Positions 7,966-17,900 of a stretch of 64,000 nt of DNA are shown here, piece by piece. Position numbers and translations under genes: made by a program. The DNA is taken from NCBI GenBank assembly GCA_016722465.1, contig JADKJC010000001.1, positions 496,001-560,000 on the forward strand. The letters are read 5' to 3'. Origin of the DNA: Chitinophagaceae bacterium. Its GTDB lineage: Bacteria; Bacteroidota; Bacteroidia; Chitinophagales; Chitinophagaceae. The stretch's first letter is position 1. Every line of letters starts with the position of its first letter. Below the pieces are notes generated by a model, which saw nothing but the letters and a program-made list of their open reading frames with translations, had not been told where the DNA came from and did not search any database.

Positions 7966-9969
7966 TTAAAATTCTTCGTCGGTGTAAATTCTTCTGAGCT
8001 TTAACTTACTTGGAGGTGCTACAATCAATGGATATTTTTCTACCACCACATTGCTTTGCTGCAGGCCAAAACCTTTTTCTTCGCTCAGTGATATTTCTTT
8101 TATCCAGAAGTACAATTGCATGATGAGCTTTTCTGAAAATGGCAGTTCATGATCTGTGGAGAGGAATTTTTCCATCACCACAAACTGGAAGTCGCCTACC
8201 ACATTATTACGTTGCTGGCTTTCGTAACGGCTGGTTACATTCACTTCCTTATTGGCCACCAGGTCTTCTACTACTTTTTTAAACATCAGGTTCACCCTTG
8301 GCGCCACACGGAAACCGAGCCTGAATTCCACCCGGATAATATCGTTGGGTATGATGTGCTCCACTATATACTCACAGGTGTATGGATCATCCAGTGTATC
8401 TACATGTACAAACCAGTAAATATCGGCACGCTTGGGCTTACCACTCAAAATGGAATAAATAATCTTGTGTTCAATTTCCTTTGGATTATTGGCACTTGTC
8501 ATATACACCAGGTGTGTGGCATATTTAGGCACGGTAATATCATTGCTTAATTCTTCCAGCTTGGAAATATATTCTTCCAGCTTAACAAATTCTACGTAGC
8601 GGTTCTTGATCTTTCTTGCCCTGTACCAAACATACATTACACCAAACAAGGCTCCACCCACGATCAGTGTAACATAACCACCATGCGGAAATTTATCCAG
8701 GTTGGCAATTAAGAAACTGATTTCTATAGTTAAAAACACTGCAAGAAAAAGATAAATCAGCCACTGGTTCGTTCTTCTTGATACAAGGAAATTAGAAAAT
8801 AAAATGGTGGTGGCGAGCATACACAGTGTAATGGCCAGGCCGTAAGCGGCACCCATTGCACCGGAATTTTGAAAATACAGTACAATACCCACACAACCGG
8901 CAAATAACAATGTATTGATTCCGGGAATAAACAACTGGCCCTTTGCTTCTGATGGATAATTGATCTTCATCCTGGGCCATAAATTCAAACGGATGGCTTC
9001 ACTGATAAGTGTAAACGAACCGCTGATCAAAGCCTGGCTGGCAATAATGGCCGCAGAAGCAGCAATGATAATACCTGCCAGTACAAACCAATGTGGCATC
9101 AGCTCGAAAAAAGGGTTTTTCATCAACACTGCGCCGGGAATATCTTTCAGGTGTTCTGCAGTTGCAAATGTTTTACCGGTATTATTGTGCAGCAGCCAGG
9201 CGCCCTGCCCCAGGTAGTTTAATATCAAAGTTGTTTTTACAAATACCCAGGTGTACCGGATATTGGCCCTGCCACAGTGCCCCAGGTCACTGTACAAAGC
9301 TTCGGCACCCGTTGTACACAGGAACACAGCTCCCAATAACCAGAAACCTTTTGGATAAACTGTTAGAAGCTTGATGGCATAATAAGGGTTAAATGCTTTC
9401 AGAATGGTCCAGTCTTCCGACATATGTGAGATGCCCAGTACGGCCAGCATACCAAACCAGATAAGCATAATGGGCCCAAACATTTTTCCGATACTGGCTG
9501 TGCCAAATTTCTGCATAAAAAATAATGCAGCCAGTATTCCCAGTATGATCATGATGATCGTTTGGTCTGTAATACCTTGCAATGTGGGGATATTACGCAA
9601 CCCTTCCACTGCCGCAGCAACTGAAATAGGTGGTGTGATCATGCCATCTGCCAGCAGGGCGGCCCCACCAAGCATCGCCGGAATAACCAGCCATTTTTTT
9701 TGCCGCCGCACCAATGTGTACAACGAAAAGATACCCCCCTCTCCCCTGTTATCCGCTGTTAAAGTAAGCGCTACATACTTAAGGGTGGTTTGTAAGGTAA
9801 GTGTCCAGATAATACAGCTAAGCCCCCCGATGATCAGAAGTGGTTCAATCTCCTTTCCATTGATAATTTCACTGAATACGTATAGCGGTGAAGTACCGAT
9901 ATCGCCGTAAATAATCCCAAGGGCTACAATTAAACCGGCTCCGGTTACTTTATTAACATGTTTAGACAC
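7966..9969 (-). CDS. kup: Kup-family potassium uptake transporter
   Basis: Inner-membrane K+/H+ symporter of the KUP/HAK/KT family. The N-terminus carries the signature GDIGTSPLYVFSEI and, shortly after, GEGGIFSLYTLVRR. About twelve hydrophobic segments extend to roughly residue 450, followed by a cytosolic C-terminal domain of about 200 residues. At 667 residues it is close to the normal family size. The 5' end faces an SDR gene across a 253-bp spacer in which I see no gene or strong hairpin. No nearby regulatory element for potassium was recognised. Confidence 0.92.
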   Translation of the reverse strand: MSKHVNKVTGAGLIVALGIIYGDIGTSPLYVFSEIINGKEIEPLLIIGGLSCIIWTLTLQTTLKYVALTLTADNRGEGGIFSLYTLVRRQKKWLVIPAMLGGAALLADGMITPPISVAAAVEGLRNIPTLQGITDQTIIMIILGILAALFFMQKFGTASIGKMFGPIMLIWFGMLAVLGISHMSEDWTILKAFNPYYAIKLLTVYPKGFWLLGAVFLCTTGAEALYSDLGHCGRANIRYTWVFVKTTLILNYLGQGAWLLHNNTGKTFATAEHLKDIPGAVLMKNPFFELMPHWFVLAGIIIAASAAIIASQALISGSFTLISEAIRLNLWPRMKINYPSEAKGQLFIPGINTLLFAGCVGIVLYFQNSGAMGAAYGLAITLCMLATTILFSNFLVSRRTNQWLIYLFLAVFLTIEISFLIANLDKFPHGGYVTLIVGGALFGVMYVWYRARKIKNRYVEFVKLEEYISKLEELSNDITVPKYATHLVYMTSANNPKEIEHKIIYSILSGKPKRADIYWFVHVDTLDDPYTCEYIVEHIIPNDIIRVEFRLGFRVAPRVNLMFKKVVEDLVANKEVNVTSRYESQQRNNVVGDFQFVVMEKFLSTDHELPFSEKLIMQLYFWIKEISLSEEKGFGLQQSNVVVEKYPLIVAPPSKLKLRRIYTDEEF

Positions 9970-10222
9970 TACAAAAAGAGTTTAATTAAAAAAGCCAATA
10001 TACAGGATGAAGCCTTTGGCAACCACATTCCATATATTGACGGTGCAAATGTATATTTAAAACAAATATGATAACGACTAATGAAATTAAATATTGAGCA
10101 ATGCTAAAAAAGGCGTTGGGGCCAGCAACACCTGCCTGTGTATTTTTGTGACTGCTCTTTATGGATGGGTAAAAAGTGTACAAAAAAAGGCGTTCTCTTA
10201 TCAAGTTGTCCTAATTTCCGGC

Positions 10223-10984
10223 ATGGATAATATCGTACTGATTACAGGTGCTACTTCAGGTATCGGGGAAGCCTGTGCAAAAAAATTTGCTGCTGCCGGA
10301 TACCCCCTTATCATCACCGGCAGAAGGAGTGAAAGGCTGCTGCATTTAAAAACAGTGTTAGAAAACAATTATAAGGTCAATATCCTGCCGCTGGTATTTG
10401 ATGTGCAGGACCGTACTGCTGTGGAAAAGCTGCTGGGCAATTTGCCTGATGAATGGAGAAACATCAGTATCCTCATCAATAATGCAGGGCTTGCCGCTGG
10501 CCGGGATAGTTTTGATGAGGCTGATATGAACGACTGGGAAACGATGCTTAATACCAATGTACATGGCCTGTTGTATGTAAGCAAGGCAATTGTGCCTTAC
10601 ATGATCGCCAAAAAGAAAGGGCATATCATTAATATGGGCTCCATTGCAGGCAGGGAAGTATATGAAAAAGGAAATGTATACTGTGCCAGTAAGTTTGCAG
10701 TAGATGCCATCAGCAAAGCAATGCGTATCGACCTGCTGAAACATCAAATCAAAGTAACCAATATCAATCCCGGGGCTGTTGAAACAGAATTTTCCCTGGT
10801 TCGTTTTAAAGGCGATGCCGACAAAGCAGCTTCCACTTATACGGGTATTACCCCTCTTTCCGGGGATGATATTGCAGATACCATTTTTTATTGTGCCCAA
10901 CTGCCTGCCCATGTTTGCATCAACGACCTGGTAATTACCTGTACACAGCAGGCTGGTACCTATTACTTCCATAAAAACTCCTGA
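10223..10984 (+). CDS. SDR-family NAD(P)-dependent oxidoreductase (YdfG-like)
   Basis: Classical short-chain dehydrogenase: cofactor motif TGATSGIGEA at residues 8-17, NNAGLA near residue 90, the catalytic Tyr and Lys in YCASK near residue 155, and INPGAVETEF after it. The start at 10223 (MDNIVLITG) gives the normal length of 253 residues. The frame opens at 10094, but that extension has no family match and is probably untranslated. Closest in pattern to YdfG/3-hydroxy acid dehydrogenases acting on serine-like hydroxy acids; the exact substrate is uncertain. Confidence 0.87.
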   Translation: MDNIVLITGATSGIGEACAKKFAAAGYPLIITGRRSERLLHLKTVLENNYKVNILPLVFDVQDRTAVEKLLGNLPDEWRNISILINNAGLAAGRDSFDEADMNDWETMLNTNVHGLLYVSKAIVPYMIAKKKGHIINMGSIAGREVYEKGNVYCASKFAVDAISKAMRIDLLKHQIKVTNINPGAVETEFSLVRFKGDADKAASTYTGITPLSGDDIADTIFYCAQLPAHVCINDLVITCTQQAGTYYFHKNS

Positions 10985-11140
10985 AATAATTTTTAACAGC
11001 CCCTTTTAAAATAATCAGCCTGTTTATACGTTTAAAAAAGGCCGAGGTATGTTGTTTGCTTAACAGCAGGCATGTATAACAACCAAAAGCATCATCAAAA
11101 CGTTATTACCAGTAGAGTATTACTACCAATTATTTTACGC

Positions 11141-11611
11141 ATGAAAAAAAGGGTGCTTTTTTCTTTGTTTTGTTTTGTATTAGCCCTTCAGGCGCATGCA
11201 CAAGACCCTGTTATTAAAAGGGCTTCCTGCTATAATGAAGATATTCTGAAACAGGCGGATAGTGTAAAACAAACCATGGGCAAACAGGGGTTTATTGTGG
11301 TGAAAGAAGCCAGTATGGCAATGGAAAGCGAATATGAAATGGCTGTATTGGTTCCGCTGACGGAAGGCAGTTTTTACCAGTTTGTTTTTATCGGTGATGT
11401 GAGCTCAAGATTATACGAAGTAAGGATGTACGATTCTGATGAAAAGCAGGTGGTGTACCAAAAGAAATTGTGGGGCGATGTAGATGGTAATGTGATCAGC
11501 TTTCCTTATGTTCCAAAGTTCTCTGAGTTTTACGCCATCAGGCCGGTACAGGTAAACAAAAAGAAGAAAGAATTGTGTGGATATGTGATGCTGTTGAAAA
11601 GGATCAGGTAA
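11141..11611 (+). CDS. Small secreted protein of unknown function
   Basis: The start at 11141 is selected because it gives a typical signal peptide (MKKRVLFSLFCFVLALQAHAQ); the frame opens at 11072. The mature protein of about 135 residues alternates beta-like stretches (FYQFVFIGDVSS, LYEVRMYD) and ends in a basic tail. There is no enzyme motif, lipobox or T9SS tail. Not recognised as a named family. A strong terminator lies 34 bp downstream. Confidence 0.6.
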   Translation: MKKRVLFSLFCFVLALQAHAQDPVIKRASCYNEDILKQADSVKQTMGKQGFIVVKEASMAMESEYEMAVLVPLTEGSFYQFVFIGDVSSRLYEVRMYDSDEKQVVYQKKLWGDVDGNVISFPYVPKFSEFYAIRPVQVNKKKKELCGYVMLLKRIR

Positions 11612-11644
11612 TATCCCGCTGCACTCATCATAAATTATAGTTCT

Positions 11645-11673
11645 AACTCCTTCAATCTTTGAGGGAGTTTTTT
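11645..11673 (+). terminator. Rho-independent terminator
   Basis: An 11-bp stem (AACTCCTTCAA at 11645-11655 with TTGAGGGAGTT at 11659-11669, one G-U pair) with a 3-nt loop, running directly into a T-run. It ends the transcript of the small secreted protein. Confidence 0.85.
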
Positions 11674-11923
11674 ATTGGAGCTATTTAATAATTGTACCTT
11701 ACCCTTTGCCAATAAAGTAACCGCCAACTGTTATTGATCTGACGGCAGCAAATATTCAGGTAACCCTCTGTGAATTTAAAATACCTGCTTACCCCAATAC
11801 ACTTCAACCCGGTTATTTCACTTTGTGCCCCAAAATCAGAAGCTGCAATCAACTATTCAATCCGATAGTGCATTCTGTTCCTGCAGGCAGGTGCGTTATG
11901 AAAACAAGGCTTTAATGCAGGTT
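11674..11923. other. Gene-free spacer between two terminators
   Basis: This is the middle of a 367-bp convergent spacer between the small secreted protein and sprA. I see no coding frame with family resemblance, no RNA gene and no repeat in it. Confidence 0.5.
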
Positions 11924-11954
11924 AAAAAAAAATCCCCACTCTGCTAAAGTGGGG
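11924..11954 (-). terminator. Rho-independent terminator of sprA
   Basis: Minus strand: the stem CCCCACT (11934-11940) pairs with AGTGGGG (11948-11954) around a 7-nt loop. It is followed by nine T residues (plus-strand A-run 11924-11932). It sits 25 bp past the sprA stop. Confidence 0.85.
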
Positions 11955-11978
11955 AAATATCATTGTATTATTAAAGCA

Positions 11979-14900
11979 TTACTGTGCCAGCGATATCCTT
12001 ACCTGCAAACCAGCCCTTGTATTTACTATTGGCGGACTGGATGAGATATAAGGCGTTACCCTCCGCTGATCGAAGAACAATTTTACATTCACCCTGCTGC
12101 TTACAAAATAATCAATGCTTGGTGAAAGTGTAATTTCCTTACTTCCGCTGGTTGGCAATGTAGCATCCTGGTCGAGGCGGTTGTTAACCGTTACATTATC
12201 CCTTATTTTAAAGTCGAAACGGAAGTTGATTTCATTTTGCAGTTTTTTATTACCTGCGCCTCCCCCTAAGAATTTAGGAAGGTATTTGAGGAAACCAAAA
12301 TTTAATCCCTTTTTACGGTAGCCTGCACCAATAGAAAATTCTGTTGATCTTGTTTCACTCAGCTGGAAATCGATCAGGCTAAGGCTGAGCATGCGTTGCC
12401 TGGTTACTTCCACTTTTGCCTGTAGCTGGTTGGTGAACATTACATCCACACCAAACAAAGGAGCAAACTGTTCCTGTATGGTAATGTTAGGCACCAGGAA
12501 ATAAGGGATATAGTTTTTGGAAGACGTATCATAAAAAGATGGATAGCTGTAACGGGAAACATCCTGGTACAACAAAGCCGAGTTGAACCCATTCATGCTC
12601 AGGCTTCCGGTATAACCATGAGAGATGGTTACATTACTGAATATTTTATCCAGTCCTTTTATCCTGCTCAGGCCGGTATAATCAATCTTCCAGTTAGGCA
12701 TCGGCATAAACTTCTTAAATGGATTGGAGCTGATTTTTGAATTGTTCTGATCGATCAATGAAACCTTACTGGCATCCTTACCGGTATAGGCAGCAATAAA
12801 GGCAGGAATCAACACATCGGTGGCATACTTGCCATATCCATAATAGTATCCTTCTGCATCTGGATTGATATTATTACTTTCCTGGTTGTATTTATTGGCA
12901 AGACCAAGCCGTTGAGAAATCACTTTCCTGTTTTCCTGGAACTTGATAAATGTTTCGGATAATTTATTGGGATCAAACTTGCCAAACATGGTATTGAAAG
13001 CAATAAAGCTGATATCGAAACTACCACCGGAATAAGGGCTTAAATGGCCAAAGTTGTTGCCGGTGCCCGTGGTATCCTTAAACAATTCAGAATATGTTTT
13101 GCTGAATGTTTTACTCAGGTTAACAGAGATCGTCAAGTCCCTCACAGGTTCAATCTGGGCAGTAAGCGCCAGCCGCTGGTTGAATGACTGCTGGAAAATG
13201 GTGTTGAAGAAAGAATCTTTGGATATTAAATTCCGTTGGGAGGCACGGTTCAGCCAGGCTGTATCCGGCTGCATACCAAACACAAAGTCCATCCCTGGCT
13301 CCATGCTCTTCCAGTTTTGTCCAACATATTTTGTACTGTCCATATAACCCGGCAAACGGGTATTACCGGTTTCGGAAACAGAAAGGTTTACCTGCTTTAC
13401 ACTGGAGATCAATTTACCAAATACCCTTCCTGCAAAACCAACATCAGGTAATGAATTAGGATCTTTAATTTTTTTGATCTTTAACCGTTTTACTTGTTTC
13501 ACTTTTATACCGTCTTTTTTTACCCAGCGGAAAACCGTATCTGTTCTTGTTTGTGGTTCCGTCTTTGCATTCTGCCCACGTGGCTGATCGATGGCACGGA
13601 AGAATTTGAATTTGTTGTATAGTTTGGTAAAGTCGAGTTGAAGTGTTGCTTCTTTTGTTTGACTGTTCTCTAAAATATTACCCAACTCAATGGCCAGCCT
13701 TGATGCACCGATCCACTTGTACGTAGACTGGTACTTAAGATTAACGGAGGTCCAGTCAACCAATGGGAATTTTGTTGTAGGCAATGTGTAAGAAACATTG
13801 GCTGTTTGATTGTACAGTGTATTTCTTCCCCCACTTATCAGGCGCCTCCACACGGTATCTTTTTTCTCTTTGCTGTCTAATCGTCCATAAGGTTCATCCA
13901 CCCTGGAGTTATTGGCAGCTGTAAAATCAAAATTGAGTGAACGGGTAAGATTCCACCGCAAAATATAATCCCTTTGCAGCACCAGGTATTTATCGTAGGT
14001 CTCCGGAATTTTATATTTATCAGAACCAATGCTCCTTGGCCTTACTGCTCCAAACTGCCGTTGAATATCCGTACGGAAACTCAATTGCGATGGCGCAGGA
14101 TTAAAGTTGAAATCTTTTATAAGATCAAACCAGTGTGTTTTGCGTTTCTTAAAGAATTTAATTTTCTTAAACGGCTCAATGAATTTGGGCTGCGGCGCAA
14201 AATTGTATCCAAGTGCTCCACGGTGCCTGGTTACTTCGTTGCTTTCAATTAACGGATTATGTGATTTGGTATTGAAGTAGGAATAGCTGATATCAAAATT
14301 GGAAATATCATAGATCTTCGGGTTACCGGTACCCGTTCTGTTCTTTCGAACATTGGTAAAGTTTACCGTAGTGGTACTATTAAAATCAATAGCAGCATTG
14401 TTGATAGAATCTCTTTGTGCAGATGTTTTAGCAGCACTTAATTTATCCTTCAGCTTAATATCAAGATCAAACGGATCGTACTCCGGCTTGCTCACGCTTT
14501 GAGAATAACTGGCAAATACGGGAATAGAAATCGCTGCTTTTTTAGGCAACAGCTTTCCTAACTCTATATTAGCTGCAACATCAAACTGTACCAAATTATC
14601 CCGGAAGCGTTCGTTCACCCGTTGCTCCAGCGTTCCAAAGCCGGTTGTATGTGTTGCAATTGAACCGGTGATGGTACCCAGGTCAGCCAATGTAATGTCA
14701 GCCCTGGCCATGGCAGCATAGCCCCCTTTTTCGTTAATAGAAGTAAGCCTCAGTTCATTCACCCACATTTCGCCGCAGGCTTTAGGTATCCCTGCATTTT
14801 CCACGCCGATCAATATACCTCTTATCTCTCCAAGATTAGGATCACCCATAATGGAATAGGTTTGACCGTTAGTCTGCGGTTTCGGGAAGATCTTCCTGGG

Positions 14901-17900
14901 GTCATAACCAACCGCATTTCGCTCTGCTTTTATTTTGGGCAGTTCGGTCAGGTCAAGGTCAAGGCTGTTGAGCGGATTCCATAAGGTATCGTTGTATTCA
15001 TCACTGTTGGCACCAAGCTTATCCGCAGCAGTAAGCGGCGTCATATACAATGGTATCCTGATTTCGTAATAGTTGCTCACAAAATCGGTTCCGATCCTTA
15101 TCACGGCATTCAAATCCTTATCACGGATAGTGCTGGGTGTTTTCACAAAATTCTCTGCATGGATAAACATGGACAATTTACCAAACTGCCTCAGGTCCCT
15201 GTTGGCAAAAGTTTGCTGCACACCTCTTGCATCGCCCTGCAGCAGGTTACAAAATTTCAGCGACATGCTTTGCTCATTCTGCAACAGGTTTACACCGTTG
15301 TTGCTTTGTATCTGCTGGCGCTGTATTTCCCTTGGTGTGCGGTAAGGCAATGGTGTACGTTTATCATTTTCCTCAATGTTCACACCATTTACATCAAAAT
15401 CCACTCCATCTGTATTGGGGTTGTAATTTCCTGATGAATCAATTTTATACTGGAACCTGCGCCAGATATTTCTTGATAATTCAAGTTTACCAAAACGCAC
15501 TACTACAGAACTGTCAAAATCAGTAAGGAACATCCGGATAAAACGGATGGATTTAAAATCGGGGATATTACCCACTCTTTTATTAAATGCGCCAATCGGT
15601 ATCCTGAACTGGTACCAGGTTTCGTTTCTGCCTGTTCCATTGGGCAGGCTGGTAATGGGTACTACTTTTTTATCAACAATAAAATTCTGCCCGATCGCCA
15701 TCTGGGCATCATTTGGATTCCGGATATCAACAATGTATTGGAAATACTGCTCCGTTTGATTCATGGTGTTATCCCTGTTCAGGTCTTCCGCATCAGGATA
15801 CAAAGTGGCTGCAGATGAAAATGCAGAGCTTCCATCACTGATGGCAGAATTGCCCTGGGGATTGTTGAAGCTCTTGTATCGTTTAACAATACCGTCGGTT
15901 GATGCAAAGGAAGGGTCCCTGTACCACACATAATTATCTGCAGCAGGGTCATTTTGCACCTGTGCCAATGCAGCCGGGCTTAAAATGCCTGTAAGATTAT
16001 TTAAATATGGAGCCAGTTTCACTCTTTCGGAATCATCGTTGTTTCCATCCAGCCCAACATCCTGGTATGTCCTGTCTGCAGGGTCGTTACTGAAAGCATT
16101 GGTAACCTGTATTGGATTCAAAGGCACCCGGCCCCAGATAGAAGTATCAACTGGTTGATTGGAGTTAGGTGTAGGCAAGCCATTTTCATAAAAGCGTTTG
16201 CCATCTTTTAAAATATCTTCAGAAACATTACCCAGGTTAAAATACAATTTGCCTATGGAAGACGAATTAGGGTTTTTTACATAAGGGTCCTGCATCCAGA
16301 ATTCTATGAATTCAATATTGGCGGTTTCAAAGTCGGTCTGATCAATATTACGCATTAACCCACCCCATCTTTGCCTTGGATTTAACAGCTGGTTATTGGC
16401 ATCGATTGTTACTGCTGAATTGTCGTAGTTATACGGGCCTTTTTCTGCAGGGTAATAAGCAAGGTCAAAAGTGGTTAATTGGTTTTGACCATAGTCCGTT
16501 GTTCTTTGTGGAAATATCTCACTCTGTTTTATCAGCCTTGTTTGAGGATCACTCAGTTCATCCCTGTTTTCGCCCAAAGGATTGTTGGCACCCCTGAATT
16601 GCTGGAGTGCAGGTTCAATCTGGTACCACGCAAGTTTAGCCCTGTTCTTACCATAATCGATGGTATTAGAATTGGCTTCAGGAAATTTTTCATTGTCGTC
16701 TAATCCATTGGTGGCACCCGCAGGTGTAGAAGCCAGTGCCCAACTGATAGCAGGAAAACGCAGGTCAATACCAGAACGGCTTCCTTCAAAATCATCTATG
16801 TAAACAGTACCTCCGGATCCTGCACCTATCTGTGGTGCATGGCCGGGTTTTAACATGGCCCCCTCAGCATAAAAATTAATAGAAGAGGTTGCTGTGGTGG
16901 AATAGAAAGGCAGCTTGTCGAGTATTTTTGTAAGTCGTGGTAATTCCTTACGGTAGCTTACATCAAGGCCATACATCCTGTTCTTAATCGGCTCCTCTCC
17001 TAAATTATTTTTTGTGAAAAATGGCCTTTCACTCAATTGCACCATAGTAGCACCAAAAGCCAGTTGTTCTTTAAGTTTATCCTTTGCCATATAGTCCAGC
17101 CTAATCCCCATATAATTTCTTTGCTGTATACCAAAGGCGGCATTGTTCTCAAAATTCACCTGTACGGGCAGCCCTGCATTCAATATAGCCTGGTTGGTAA
17201 TTTTGATCGTACCAAGATCATAGTTGATATCGTAATCATTCCCTTCAATCAACCGTTGGCCACCGGCTGTAACAGTCACACTTCCTTTGGGAATATTGTA
17301 ACCGATGCTGATATCAGAAGAGCCGGAAGTGTGAGCAGATCCTTTTAGTACAAAGCGGTTCAGGTTAGGGAATTGTTGTGCCACTGCTTTAATAGTATCA
17401 TACAGTGCATAATAAAGGGTATCCTTTGCCGTTGGCGGCACTACATTGTATATCTGTGCGGCAAGGTCACGACCAAAAGGTTCCAGCACGGGGAACACGA
17501 TCCGGCTATACTGCGAAAGAACAGTATACCCTTCCACAAAATCAAAAACGCCATCCGGTTGCGGATCAAGCTGGTTGTTCAACCTGTCCAGGTTTACCAA
17601 TGAAAGCACGGGTGCTCCCTGGTTCTTATCTCCAAAAGGCACATATCTTTTCCATCCCTGCCCCGGCTCCTGGTAAAGCAGGTTCAGCTTAAAATCCTGC
17701 GGACTCAACGTACCATATCCTACAGAATAAACATTCTTCATCATCCATTGCCATATGGGTAAGTTGGGGCGCTGTGAAGTTGCTTTTAATAATTTCAGGA
17801 ACAAAACCTTTTGGGTAGCTACGGCACTGTCTGGCGGCAGATCCTGAGAAAATTCTCCCACCTGGTAAACAGTACCGTTGTAAGAATATTGATAAGCGAC

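Noticed and set aside
10094..10222. N-terminal extension of the SDR gene
   Set aside because: The classical SDR begins at the ATG at 10223 with the cofactor motif at the right distance; the extension has no family match.
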